23,049 nucleotides of DNA from Chloroflexota bacterium (GCA_020849725.1 JADLAZ010000079.1:1-23049), one strand, 5' to 3'; shown: positions 1 through 6,856, counted from the first letter of the stretch. Numbers and translations are program-made. Notes: generated by a model from the sequence alone, not told the origin.

Positions 1-2
1 CG

Positions 3-395
3 GTCAGCCCGTTCCTGCCGGTGCTGCCGCGGCCGGCGCCGTGGGACGGCAACTGGATCAGCGCCTTCCACTTCATTCGTCCGGGCACCTGCCTGCGCCG
101 CCTGCCGCTGGCGAACCCGCTTGGCTTCGCTTTCGCCAGCGTCCTGCCGCACGCGATCGTTACCGGCCTGCCCGACGATACCCATGAGGACGTGCTGGCG
201 GGCCTGGTCGTCGGTTGGTGCGCACGGCTGGCTGGGACGATCGTGCAGGCGCGCGTCGGCCGGGGCGCGGTGCTGCTCTGCACCTTCGATCTGTTGCCGG
301 GATTGGAGCACGACCCCGTCGCCACCGTCATGCTCCACGACCTCGTCGATTACGTCACGTCGGAGCGGTGCGCGCCACGCCTGACGCTGCCATAG
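3..395 (+). CDS. Glycoside hydrolase family 2-like protein, C-terminal fragment
   Basis: The reading frame is open from the left edge of the window and ends at TAG 393-395, so only about the last 130 residues are seen. The visible part has no catalytic residues. Its segment near the end, GRGAVLLCTFDLLPGLEHDP followed by VATVMLHDLVDYV, matches the style of the C-terminal region of large beta-galactosidase/GH2 proteins, where a glycine-rich strand is followed by a 'T-D-L-L' strand and a 'DPvA..ll..l..y' helix. If that is right, the protein hydrolyses a glycosidic bond in a beta-linked sugar or its derivative. The downstream neighbour, a ThuA-like gene, is convergent and also fits carbohydrate use. 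The family call rests on the tail alone and is tentative; another sugar-binding hydrolase with the same C-terminal fold is possible. Confidence 0.5.
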   Translation, partial: VSPFLPVLPRPAPWDGNWISAFHFIRPGTCLRRLPLANPLGFAFASVLPHAIVTGLPDDTHEDVLAGLVVGWCARLAGTIVQARVGRGAVLLCTFDLLPGLEHDPVATVMLHDLVDYVTSERCAPRLTLP

Positions 396-436
396 GGGAT
401 TTGCTCGCTTCTGGGCACGAAGCGATCCGTGCCGAC

Positions 437-467
437 CAGATGAACGGACAACTTGTCCGTTCATCTG
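437..467. terminator. Perfect 14-bp hairpin between convergent genes
   Basis: cagatgaacggaca (437-450) and tgtccgttcatctg (454-467) are exact reverse complements around the 3-base loop act. The hairpin lies between the convergent ends of the GH2-like gene (stop 393-395) and the ThuA-like gene (end 503), where a two-way terminator is expected. Neither side has a T-run, so it may end transcripts poorly or mainly protect 3' ends. A weaker stem, cgcttc/gaagcg, lies just before it (406-424). Confidence 0.6.
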
Positions 468-502
468 ACACATCGATCAACTCGTGTGTCCGGGACTGGA
501 GA

Positions 503-1147
503 TCAACGACGAGCGGCCCAGGCAATCGCCTGGTGGACCAATCGCGCATAGACCGGCAGCCCGAGCGTGCGCCCGTCATGACCGGGGGCGATGTAGCAGA
601 CTCGGCCGGCGCCATACTGGCGCGTGTAGACCATCGGAAAGCCCTCGGCCTGGGCCAGCACCTGGCAGTCATCGAGCAGGTCGGTCAACTCATAGCGCTC
701 GTCCTCGACCGTGAAGGCGGGGATGCCGGCCATGATCGGATGATCGGGCGCGGTCGGCTCGACGGCGAAGGCGCGGATCGGCGGGTGACGAGCGAACCAA
801 CTGCCGATCAGCTCGTGGTAGGCGGCGTTGCCCCGGAAGGTGGCGGTGGCGGCGTGGATGCCGACGTAGCCGGCGCCGGCGCGCACCGCGCCGGTCAGCG
901 CCGCGATCTGCGCCTCATCGGCCGAGAAATCAGTCGAGAAATTGAGCAGCACGTCAAACGACCCCAGCAGGTCCGGTCGCAGCGTCGCCGGGTCGTCGGT
1001 GATGAAGCGGGCGCTCAGGTCGGCCGCGCGCAGGATGGCTGCCAGGTGCGCCCAGTGCTCCGGCTGGTTGTGGAACTGCCGCTCGCCGGCCTGGCCGAGC
1101 AGCAGGTAGGCGCGGGGCTGGGGACTGGGGACTGGAGGGCGGTCCAT
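503..1147 (-). CDS. ThuA-like domain protein
   Basis: This 214-residue protein has the hallmarks of the ThuA family, which has a class I glutamine amidotransferase-like fold without the classic catalytic triad. It shows an early FHNQPEHW segment (25-32), the GIHAAT strand-turn (96-101), DHPIMAGIPAFTVEDERYEL (135-154) and, near the end, the PGHDGRT signature (188-194). ThuA proteins are linked to trehalose or other disaccharide use and to 3-keto-sugar metabolism, but the exact reaction is poorly defined. The ATG has AGGA six bases upstream. Residues 5-12 (PVPSPQPR) are encoded by a tandem 7-base repeat and look like an addition to the usual N-terminus; the fold begins at YLLLGQAG. No signal peptide is seen, so it is probably cytoplasmic. 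A strong-looking promoter lies about 70 bases upstream, so it is probably transcribed alone. Confidence 0.85.
   Translation of the reverse strand: MDRPPVPSPQPRAYLLLGQAGERQFHNQPEHWAHLAAILRAADLSARFITDDPATLRPDLLGSFDVLLNFSTDFSADEAQIAALTGAVRAGAGYVGIHAATATFRGNAAYHELIGSWFARHPPIRAFAVEPTAPDHPIMAGIPAFTVEDERYELTDLLDDCQVLAQAEGFPMVYTRQYGAGRVCYIAPGHDGRTLGLPVYARLVHQAIAWAARR
1114..1134. repeat. Tandem heptamer array inside the ThuA N-terminus
   Basis: Three 7-base units on the plus strand: ggggctg, gggactg, gggactg, followed by gagg. Read on the minus strand they form codons 5-12 of the ThuA-like gene. The unit has the same period as the arrays at 3516-3536, 9141-9161 and 9340-9374. Confidence 0.75.
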
Positions 1148-1217
1148 GAGGTGTCCTGTTCACAGTGAGGAGCGCGCGTAGTCGGTAGCGGTCAAGCAGT
1201 CGACTGGGAATGGCGCC

Positions 1218-1246
1218 ACCGTAGCACCATCTGCCCGCGCCGTCAA
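1218..1246 (-). promoter_or_regulatory. Sigma-70-type promoter for the ThuA-like gene
   Basis: On the minus strand, TTGACG (complement of 1241-1246) is separated by exactly 17 bases from TACGGT (complement of 1218-1223). A TG one base upstream of the -10 (complement of 1225-1226) makes it an extended -10. Transcription would start near 1210, giving a leader of about 60 bases before the ATG at 1147. This is the best-formed promoter in the window. Confidence 0.55.
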
Positions 1247-1318
1247 CCGGCGCCGGCAGCGCGGCGTCGCATGCGCCAGCGCCGGTCTGGCCCATTCGTG
1301 GCCTTGACCGTGGCCGTG

Positions 1319-2008
1319 TTACTCCGGCTCGTCAGGCCGACGCTTGCGCTGTGACGGCCACGACGGCAGCGGCGGCCAATGGCGGGCGGCGGGTGAGCGC
1401 CAGTTGAAATGAATCGTCAACAGGCGCGCCACCAGGAACAGGAAGATCACCGTCCAGCCGGCCGCCCACTGGTCCCAGGCCAGCACCAGCACCAGCACCT
1501 CGTAGACGATCAGCGTCAGCACGACCAGGATGACGTAGAACTGACCGGGCCGGAATGCTTGCGGCACGTCACCGACGAACACGTCGCGCAGCAGGCCACC
1601 GCCGACGCCGTTGACGGTGCCAACGAGCAACGCGCCGGCCGGCGGCACCGCCAGGTTGAGCGCCATCGCCGTGCCCAGGAAGGCGAACATGGGCGTGCCG
1701 ATGGCATCGATGACCGCGACCAGCCGCTCCCACCAGCTGACATGCTCCAACCAACTGCCGAATAGAAGCACCACAATCGACGCTATGGCGATCACGACGA
1801 GGTAGTCGGTGCGTGCCAGCAGCACCGGTTGCCGGTTCAAAAACACGCCATCACGCAGCAAGCCACCGCCGGTGGCCGACACCAAGGCGATCGCGAACAC
1901 GCCAGTGGCGTCGAAGTCGGCGCGACGGGCGACGATCGCGCCGCTGAGCGCCCACAGGAAGAGCGCCGTCGTCTCCAGTCCCGGTGGCGGGATGAATGCC
2001 TCGCCCAT
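1319..2008 (-). CDS. TRIC/UPF0126 family membrane channel or transporter
   Basis: This 229-residue protein has about seven hydrophobic segments and two copies of the family signature GGGLLRD (47-53 and 136-142). This is the internal duplication of three-helix units typical of the UPF0126/TRIC family. Prokaryotic TRIC proteins are homotrimeric monovalent-cation channels; some relatives such as E. coli YicG are reported to carry glycine, so the substrate is open. The second signature is followed by DVFVGDVPQAF, also typical. The C-terminal tail after residue 203 is polar and basic (RKRRPDEPE) and probably cytoplasmic. An AGGAA lies about nine bases before the ATG. It sits 151 bases downstream of the sugar dehydrogenase on the same strand, which is too far to assume one transcript. 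Length and motifs are normal for the family. Confidence 0.88.
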   Translation of the reverse strand: MGEAFIPPPGLETTALFLWALSGAIVARRADFDATGVFAIALVSATGGGLLRDGVFLNRQPVLLARTDYLVVIAIASIVVLLFGSWLEHVSWWERLVAVIDAIGTPMFAFLGTAMALNLAVPPAGALLVGTVNGVGGGLLRDVFVGDVPQAFRPGQFYVILVVLTLIVYEVLVLVLAWDQWAAGWTVIFLFLVARLLTIHFNWRSPAARHWPPLPSWPSQRKRRPDEPE

Positions 2009-2093
2009 CGATCGCGTTCCTGTCAGTGGGGTGATGGGACAGGGGGCCTATGCATGGTGTGGTCTTCGGTGTTTATCCGGTCCACAACGACCA

Positions 2094-2125
2094 CCCGTCA
2101 TCCCGGCGAACGCCAAGATCCGGCC
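2094..2125. repeat. Decayed dispersed-repeat relic
   Basis: The stretch beginning gtcatcccggcgaacgcc resembles the common extragenic repeat whose core reads gtcattcccgcgaaagcg. Its spurious translations here (VIPANAKIR, RHPGERQDP) mirror those of the known repeat (VIPAKAGIQ, RHSRESGNP). The palindromic arms are no longer complementary, so it looks like an old copy. It lies in the 151-base gap between the TRIC and sugar dehydrogenase genes. Confidence 0.4.
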
Positions 2126-2159
2126 TCACGATGTTGGCAAGCACGCACAGGGGGATCGT

Positions 2160-3500
2160 CTAGCTGCCGGCGATCAGCCGGTAGACCTCGCCGCTCTGGT
2201 AGGAGACGACCAGCAGTTCGCCGTCGGCGTCCTCGCCCAACGAGCTGATCTGCATCCGGCTGGTGAAGAGGTCCCGCGTGACCCAGGCGCCGTTTGCCTG
2301 GCGCGTCAGGCCCCAGACGCGGCCGGTGCAGAAGTCGCCATAGATGAACGTGCCGACCAGAGCCGGCAGACGCCGGCCCCGGTAGACGTGGCCGGCAGTG
2401 ACCGAACAGCCCTGGCTGTGGGCGTACTCGACCGCCGGCGCGGTCAGGCCGCGCTCGTCGCAGCCGTCGGTCGGCTTGAAGCAGTGGTTGCCTTCCATGA
2501 TCGACCAGCCGAAGTTCAGACCGCCTTTCGAACCCGCCGGGGCGACGCTGACCTCTTCCCACCTGTTCTGGCCGACATCGCCGATGTAGAGGTCACCGGT
2601 GGCACGGTCGAAATTGAAGCGCCAGGGATTGCGCAGCCCGTATGCCCAGATCTCTGGCCGGTAGCCGGGCCGGTTGACGAACGGGTTATCTGGCGGGATG
2701 GCGTACGGGTCGCCGCGGTCGACATCGATGCGCAGCATCTTGCCGAGTAGTACGTTGGTGTTCTGGCCGTTGTCGTGCGGGTCATTGGCGCCGCCGCCGT
2801 CGCCGGTGCCGATCCACAGGTAGCCGTCCGGGCCAAAGACCAGCTGGCCGCCGTTGTGGTTCGGATACTGCCGCTTGATGAACAGGATCGTCTTGGCGCT
2901 GGTGGGGTCGGCCCGATCCGGGTTTCCTTTCGCCACCTGATAGCGAACGATCATCGTGTCGCCGTTGACGTCGGTGTAGTTGATGTAGAACAGGCCGTTG
3001 GTCGTGTACTGCGGATGAAACACCAGGCCGAGCAGGCCGCGCTCGGCGCCGCGGACCGACACCTTCTCGATGATGTCAAGGAATGGCTCGGGCAGCAGCT
3101 CGCCGCCGCGGGCGATGCGGATGCGGCCGATCTTCTCCAGGATGAACAAGCGGCCGCTGCCGTCGCCGGCGTGCTGGACATTGAGCGGCGCGTCCAGGTT
3201 GGCGACGACGCGCTCCAGCGCCAGCGGAGGGGCGCCGGCGGCCGGCGTCGGCACGGCGGTCGGGCCAGGCGTCGGCGGCGGCGGCGGGGTCGGCCGAGGC
3301 GGCGCCGTGGCGGCCGGTGCGGTTGTCGCAGCGGGCTTGGCGGGAGCCGGCGCGACCGTCGCCGGCCGGGCGGTCGCGGTCGGCGGCGGCGTGGCGATAG
3401 GCGGTGCGACGGTGCTGGTCGGCACGACCGCGAGGCCGCAGGCGGTCAGCAGCAAGGCGAGGGTCAACCCCGCCCCGAGGAGAGAGAACCGGCGCTGCAT
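2160..3500 (-). CDS. PQQ-dependent sugar dehydrogenase-type lipoprotein
   Basis: This 446-residue exported protein begins with a basic N-terminus, a hydrophobic stretch and the lipobox LTAC, with Cys21 as the predicted lipid anchor. A low-complexity Thr/Pro/Ala linker runs from about 27 to 90. The rest is a six-bladed glucose/sorbosone dehydrogenase propeller: DAPLNVQHAGDGSGRLFILE (103-122), GLLGLVFHPQY (155-165), NHNGGQLVFGPDGYLWIGTGDGG (214-236), EIWAYGLRNPWRFNFD (283-298) and GDLYIGDVGQNRWEEV (302-317). His215 corresponds to the catalytic base region of soluble glucose dehydrogenase. Family members oxidise aldose sugars with bound PQQ, but many homologues have no known substrate. The upstream in-frame starts (to 3692) were rejected because the signal peptide begins at 3500 and an AAGGA lies ten bases before this ATG. 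The protein should face the outside of the cell membrane. Confidence 0.88.
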   Translation of the reverse strand: MQRRFSLLGAGLTLALLLTACGLAVVPTSTVAPPIATPPPTATARPATVAPAPAKPAATTAPAATAPPRPTPPPPPTPGPTAVPTPAAGAPPLALERVVANLDAPLNVQHAGDGSGRLFILEKIGRIRIARGGELLPEPFLDIIEKVSVRGAERGLLGLVFHPQYTTNGLFYINYTDVNGDTMIVRYQVAKGNPDRADPTSAKTILFIKRQYPNHNGGQLVFGPDGYLWIGTGDGGGANDPHDNGQNTNVLLGKMLRIDVDRGDPYAIPPDNPFVNRPGYRPEIWAYGLRNPWRFNFDRATGDLYIGDVGQNRWEEVSVAPAGSKGGLNFGWSIMEGNHCFKPTDGCDERGLTAPAVEYAHSQGCSVTAGHVYRGRRLPALVGTFIYGDFCTGRVWGLTRQANGAWVTRDLFTSRMQISSLGEDADGELLVVSYQSGEVYRLIAGS

Positions 3501-3515
3501 GGGCAAGAGGTCCTT

Positions 3516-3536
3516 CGTGTGCCGTGTGCCATGTGA
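3516..3536. repeat. Tandem heptamer array abutting the dehydrogenase Shine-Dalgarno
   Basis: Three 7-base units on the plus strand: cgtgtgc, cgtgtgc, catgtga. The Shine-Dalgarno of the sugar dehydrogenase (AAGGA, complement of 3511-3515) begins at the base next to the array. Confidence 0.65.
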
Positions 3537-3547
3537 CGGGGAAGGCT

Positions 3548-3585
3548 GGCGACGGTCCGGCGTCTGACCGTCGCCGGTTATCTTA
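3548..3585 (-). promoter_or_regulatory. Possible operator dyad and -10 for the sugar dehydrogenase
   Basis: ggcgacggtc (3548-3557) and gaccgtcgcc (3566-3575) are a perfect 10-bp inverted repeat with an 8-base centre. On the minus strand, TAAGAT (complement of 3580-3585) could be a -10, which would place the dyad over the transcription start, as in many repressor operators. No matching -35 is visible, so the promoter part is weak. A leader hairpin is the alternative. Confidence 0.35.
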
Positions 3586-3693
3586 CGCTGGAACGGACCC
3601 GGCTGGTTCGCCGCCGGCCAGCGACGGGCTGCGCAAGATGGCGAAACCCCAACCGAACTCTCACCGCGCTCCCACCCCGAGCCGGCCTGCACC

Positions 3694-3702
3694 TGCTACA
3701 CT
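3694..3702 (+). promoter_or_regulatory. Extended -10 for the zinc-ribbon gene
   Basis: TGCTACACT gives TG-N-TACACT, five of six matches to TATAAT apart from the usual C variant seen elsewhere in this window. No -35 is evident. Transcription from here would give a leader of about 100 bases that contains the hairpin at 3759-3789. Confidence 0.4.
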
Positions 3703-3758
3703 GGCCGTCAGGAACGGGGCCACCGGCGCCGCCAACGACGTCGGCTGCCGGTGGCCGT

Positions 3759-3789
3759 CTACTCGGTTGGCCAGCGGCCAACCGAGTAG
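3759..3789 (+). promoter_or_regulatory. Perfect 14-bp hairpin in the leader of the zinc-ribbon gene
   Basis: ctactcggttggcc (3759-3772) pairs exactly with ggccaaccgagtag (3776-3789) around the loop agc. It ends eight bases before the Shine-Dalgarno GGAGG (3798-3802). No T-run follows, so an intrinsic terminator is unlikely. A protein-binding site, an RNA-stability element or a control hairpin near the ribosome site all fit better. Confidence 0.6.
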
Positions 3790-3797
3790 CCAGGGAC

Positions 3798-3802
3798 GGA
3801 GG
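3798..3802 (+). promoter_or_regulatory. Shine-Dalgarno GGAGG that fixes the start at 3812
   Basis: GGAGG lies nine bases before the ATG at 3812. The longer in-frame starts upstream have no such site and would read through the hairpin. Confidence 0.7.
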
Positions 3803-3811
3803 CGGTTGGCG

Positions 3812-4039
3812 ATGCCACTCTCGCTGTGCGGCTACTGTCGCGGCTGTGGCCAGACGCTGGACGACCGGGCCACGCCGGCGGCACTGTGCCCGCACTGTCG
3901 CGCTGGCCGCGCCGCCCAGGATCTTGACCGGTTGCTGAGCCGTGCCGGCCTGGACCTGCTGGCCGGCCTCGATCGCGACAGCGTACGGCGATTGCGGCGG
4001 CTGCGCCGCCACGTGCGCCAGGGCCAGGCTACGAGCTAG
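3812..4039 (+). CDS. Small zinc-ribbon protein
   Basis: This 75-residue protein is not one I recognise. It carries two CxxC knuckles, Cys9-x2-Cys12 and Cys26-x2-Cys29, with a further Cys6, which fits a four-Cys zinc ribbon. The rest (residues 36-70) is a predicted charged helix rich in Leu and Arg (DSVRRLRRLRRHVRQ), which could bind nucleic acid or a protein partner. The start is chosen because of a strong GGAGG nine bases upstream; extending the frame further gives a Pro/Ala/Arg-rich stretch with no character. It stands alone on its strand, divergent from the sugar dehydrogenase and convergent with a membrane protein. A small regulator is possible, but no function can be assigned. The opposite-strand frame across the same bases looks like a shadow. 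Confidence 0.65.
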   Translation: MPLSLCGYCRGCGQTLDDRATPAALCPHCRAGRAAQDLDRLLSRAGLDLLAGLDRDSVRRLRRLRRHVRQGQATS

Positions 4040-4087
4040 CCACACCAGCCGGCCCGCAGCAGGGTGTTCGCGGGCGGCGGGCGCGGC

Positions 4088-4459
4088 TTAGTCGAAGCGG
4101 CCGACCGTCTCCATCGCGCGCAGCACCAGGCCGGCGGAGAACATCGTCAGCAGCGCGTAGACGAGCGCCTCGCGCTGGGGAGCAACGCGCCGGCCGTAGA
4201 TGAGCGCGCCGGCCAGCGCGACGATCAGGCTGACACCATAGAGGGTGTGAATGACGCTGAAGGGTCGGCCCACGACGGCAACCAGGAGCAGACCCAGTGC
4301 CGTCTGGATGCCAGCCACGACCAACCCGATGCTGACCGTGCCGCGCAGGCCGGGCGAGACGCCTCGCCCCGTCACCAGCCCAAGGGCCGACCAGCCGAAG
4401 CAGATGAGCATCAGCAGGAGCAGCGTCTGGGAGGTCGCGGCGTGGAGCGGGGTCAGCAA
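4088..4459 (-). CDS. Small four-helix membrane protein
   Basis: This 123-residue protein has four clear membrane segments at about 11-30, 40-63, 71-89 and 97-115, with short loops. A conserved-looking IHTLYGVSLIVALAGAL stretch begins at residue 70 and the basic loop YGRRVAPQR at 88. It resembles small uncharacterised Chloroflexota membrane proteins that begin with a short 'LH' stretch before helix 1; this comparison is from memory. The start is the TTG at 4457-4459. An upstream ATG at 4540 gives a polar tail with no ribosome site and overlaps a -10 box. The gene lies 118 bases downstream of the phosphatase on the same strand and may have its own promoter. It has no enzyme motif and its role is unknown. 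Confidence 0.7.
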   Translation of the reverse strand: MLTPLHAATSQTLLLLMLICFGWSALGLVTGRGVSPGLRGTVSIGLVVAGIQTALGLLLVAVVGRPFSVIHTLYGVSLIVALAGALIYGRRVAPQREALVYALLTMFSAGLVLRAMETVGRFD

Positions 4460-4538
4460 TCCTGTCTCGTTCCCGATGCGCGATGGCGCGATGGCATGAT
4501 GCGGATAGCGCGGTGGTGACGCCGCCGTCCCGACCGCC

Positions 4539-4544
4539 ATTGTA
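4539..4544 (-). promoter_or_regulatory. -10 box before the small membrane protein gene
   Basis: TACAAT on the minus strand is one base from the consensus. No good -35 is seen. It would start transcription near 4532, downstream of the ATG at 4540, which supports the later TTG start at 4459. Confidence 0.35.
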
Positions 4545-4577
4545 CGCCGTCGCGGTTGGAACAGCGCAGCAGCACGC

Positions 4578-5126
4578 TCAGCCGCCATCCACCGCTGGCG
4601 CGGCGAAGGCAGTGACGGCCGCGACCTGGGCCGGCGTCTCGACCGAGCCGGGACGCAGCGCACGCACCTGGGCGATAGCCGCCGCCGCCGTCAGGCCGTG
4701 CCGGGTGAGGGCGCAGGCCAGCAGGGTGCCAGTGCGGCCGAGGCCGGCGCCGCAGTGGACCGCCACCGGCTGACCGGCAGCCAGCGCTGTCTCGATGGCC
4801 GCTACGCCAGCGGCCAGGTCGGCTGGCGCAGGCGGGGCAAAGTCGCGCGTCGGCAGGTGCAGCTCAGTCAGGCCGTAGCGGGCCAGCGCCACCGGCGGGT
4901 GGGGCCGCGTGTGCAGGTTGACGAGCAGGACGATACCCAGGTTGGCCAGGGTCGCCAGCGCCGTGTCGTCACGCGGGTAGCGAGCGGCGGCCAGCCGGCC
5001 CGGCTCGATCCAGGTGACGGCCTCGGGGCTGGCCTGACCGCGCGCCTGCGCCATGAGGCGGCGCGCGGCCAGCGCCATCAGAGTGGCTGCCTGCCGGGAC
5101 CAGCGCGGCGCGGGGGTAAGGACCAT
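4578..5126 (-). CDS. Dual-specificity/tyrosine phosphatase-like protein
   Basis: This 182-residue cytoplasmic protein contains the protein tyrosine phosphatase loop [10 protein letters not shown] (124-133), a perfect HCx5R(T/S) signature with nucleophile Cys125 and phosphate-binding Arg131. Asp95 in LPTRDFAPP is well placed as the general acid. [10 protein letters not shown] (158-167) matches the segment that follows the catalytic loop in small atypical dual-specificity phosphatases. The substrate could be a phosphoprotein, a phosphoinositide or another small phosphate ester; the sequence does not tell. GGGAGG precedes the ATG with only three bases between. The MFS gene ends 30 bases upstream on the same strand, so the two are probably co-transcribed. 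The first 35 residues are variable and Ala/Arg-rich, and the true start could be a little later. Confidence 0.85.
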   Translation of the reverse strand: MVLTPAPRWSRQAATLMALAARRLMAQARGQASPEAVTWIEPGRLAAARYPRDDTALATLANLGIVLLVNLHTRPHPPVALARYGLTELHLPTRDFAPPAPADLAAGVAAIETALAAGQPVAVHCGAGLGRTGTLLACALTRHGLTAAAAIAQVRALRPGSVETPAQVAAVTAFAAPAVDGG

Positions 5127-5156
5127 GGGCCTCCCGACCGGGTCGAACGGTAGCGG

Positions 5157-6467
5157 TCACGGCGCGGGTGGCGGCGCGGCCTCCTCACCGCCGGTGGGAT
5201 TGTACGACTCGGACGTCGTGGCGGTCGTCATCGCCTGCTGCTGGCGCACCGCCAGCGCGCCCAGCAGCAGCGCTGGCGTCAGCGCGACAGCGGCGGCGGT
5301 GATGGCGGCCCGCACGCCCCAGGTAACGCCGATCGCGCCGAGCAGCGGCCCGCCGGCGACCTGACCAAAGGCATCGGCCTGGCCGCGCATCGACAGCACC
5401 GTCGCCCGGCTGCCCGAGTCGATGTGCTGGTTGAGCCAGGCGGTCGTGATCGGGTCGTGGATGCGGCGCAGCACGCTCACCAGCCAGTAGGCCGCCAGCG
5501 CTGCCGCGAAACTGCCGACCTGGGCAAAGAGCAGCATCGCGCCGACAAGCGCGCCGGTTACGCCGACCAGCGTCCAAGCGACGGTGCCTAGCCGCGTCGG
5601 GTCCAGCCGGCGGCGCACCACTTCGAGCGCCCCCAGGCTGAGTACCTGGCTACCGGCGCTGATGACGCCGAACCAGGCCACTGGTGCCAGCGGTCCGAGC
5701 GGCGGCAACGTCGTCGTCGCCAGCAGCAGCGCCGCCCACAGCCGGTCGAACCCCTCGCTGGCCATGCCCCAGAAGACGGCCACGCCCAGCAGCGTCAGCA
5801 GCAGCGGCCGGCCGCGCACGTGCTGGACGCCGGCTCGAAAGGTGTCGCCCATCGCGTGCCAGGAGCCACGCTCGCCGGCCGGCGTCGGCCGGAAGCCGCG
5901 CTCCGGCATCACCAGCGCCAGCACCGCCGCGACGACCAAGAACAGCCCGCCGCCGAGCACGATCGGCACGTTCAATCCCAGCGTCGCCAGCGCCCCGCCG
6001 AGCAACGCGCCGACCAGCCCGCCGACCAGCGCCGCCTGCTCGGCGCGCAGGTAGATCGGCGCCGCCCGCGTCTCACCGATCTCATCGGCCAGCCAGGCCT
6101 CGCGCGCGCCGCTGGTGAAGGTCCAGCCGATGCCCCAAAGCACCTGCGCCACCAGGATGGTCGCGAACACCGGCAGCGACCCTTCCAGCAGGAAGCCGCA
6201 ACCGATCAGGACGTAGCCGATGACGATCGACAGGCGGCGACTATAGGCGTCGGCGACAACGCCGGTCGGGATCTCGAACAGAAAAGCGGCCAGCTCCAAC
6301 GCCGTGCCGACCAGCACCAGTTGCAGTGGGTTGAGGCCGGCCGGCTCGATCCGATAGACGGCGGTGATGGTGAAAACCATCGCGAACAGCAGCGCCACCC
6401 CGCCGCTGAGCGTCAGGTAGAGCCGGTCGGCGGCGATACGGTCGCGCCAGGCGGTGAACGGACTCAC
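5157..6467 (-). CDS. MFS transporter
   Basis: This 436-residue protein has about twelve hydrophobic segments and a clear MFS motif A in the loop after helix 2 (EIPTGVVADAYSRR, near residues 65-78). It starts at a GTG with AGGTGA just upstream. The central loop (about 192-210, ERGFRPTPAGERGSWH) is charged and cytoplasmic, and helices 7-12 follow. The layout matches the broad drug/metabolite exporter branch of the superfamily, but the substrate cannot be read from sequence. The C-terminal tail (ESYNPTGGEEAAPPPAP) is polar and disordered. It is the first gene of a minus-strand run with the phosphatase. The 389-base stretch before it has an extended -10 far upstream, which suggests a long leader. 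Confidence 0.88.
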   Translation of the reverse strand: MSPFTAWRDRIAADRLYLTLSGGVALLFAMVFTITAVYRIEPAGLNPLQLVLVGTALELAAFLFEIPTGVVADAYSRRLSIVIGYVLIGCGFLLEGSLPVFATILVAQVLWGIGWTFTSGAREAWLADEIGETRAAPIYLRAEQAALVGGLVGALLGGALATLGLNVPIVLGGGLFLVVAAVLALVMPERGFRPTPAGERGSWHAMGDTFRAGVQHVRGRPLLLTLLGVAVFWGMASEGFDRLWAALLLATTTLPPLGPLAPVAWFGVISAGSQVLSLGALEVVRRRLDPTRLGTVAWTLVGVTGALVGAMLLFAQVGSFAAALAAYWLVSVLRRIHDPITTAWLNQHIDSGSRATVLSMRGQADAFGQVAGGPLLGAIGVTWGVRAAITAAAVALTPALLLGALAVRQQQAMTTATTSESYNPTGGEEAAPPPAP

Positions 6468-6856
6468 GGGTCACCTGCTTTCAGAGCGGGCGCCGCACGC
6501 CCAGCCCAGCAGTGGCCTGCGCCATGCCGGTCCCGAGCGTGTCAAGCACGATCGTCGATTCAGAAGGACGGGTCTCGCGCCGGTCTCGACGGTGCGAAGC
6601 CCCGAGAGGAGTCAGGCCGGCGCGGGGACACAGCCGGCCACGACCACCGCCCGCGCGGCGGTGGTTCCCCAGCGGTATCTTCAATCAGCGTGGGACGGCG
6701 GGCCGCAGACGCACTGGCCCGCTACTGGCCCCGGCCGTCCCCGACCGATTTCATCCAGTGTCCTTCGACGTTTCGCGACGACCCGTGCGTCGCGCCGCTA
6801 TTCTAGCATGCCTGATCACGCGCCGGGTGGTCGGCACTACCATTCGATCGCGTGGG
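6468..6856 (-). other. 389-base gene-free stretch, possible long leader of the MFS gene
   Basis: It contains a minus-strand extended -10 (6800-6808), a 9-bp hairpin accaccgcc/ggcggtggt (6643-6651 and 6657-6665) and a stretch near 6537-6580. The spurious translation of that stretch (VLDTLGTGMAQATAG) resembles that of known dispersed intergenic repeats. Open frames here lack ribosome sites and family features. I do not recognise a known riboswitch. Confidence 0.45.
6800..6808 (-). promoter_or_regulatory. Extended -10, likely MFS promoter
   Basis: On the minus strand the sequence reads TGCTAGAAT, that is TG-N-TAGAAT. No recognisable -35 is present, which is tolerated with an extended -10. If used, the leader before the MFS GTG would be about 325 bases. 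Confidence 0.4.

Larger units (their letters stand above)
3501..3811. other. Divergent control region, no gene
   Basis: This 311-base stretch separates the sugar dehydrogenase (-) from the zinc-ribbon gene (+). It holds a heptamer array, a dyad (3548-3575) near a possible minus-strand -10, a plus-strand extended -10 (3694-3702), a perfect hairpin (3759-3789) and the GGAGG of the zinc-ribbon gene. Open frames crossing it have no family features and no ribosome binding sites. Confidence 0.6.

Noticed and set aside
215..1168. A 317-residue open frame on the plus strand
   Set aside because: It overlaps both the GH2-like tail and the ThuA gene and has no ribosome site or motif.
4460..4663. Longer start for the small membrane protein
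   Set aside because: The added residues are Arg/Pro-rich, overlap the phosphatase gene and lack a ribosome site.
6481..6684. A 67-codon frame before the MFS gene
   Set aside because: It begins with TTG, has no ribosome site, and its end looks like translation of a dispersed repeat.
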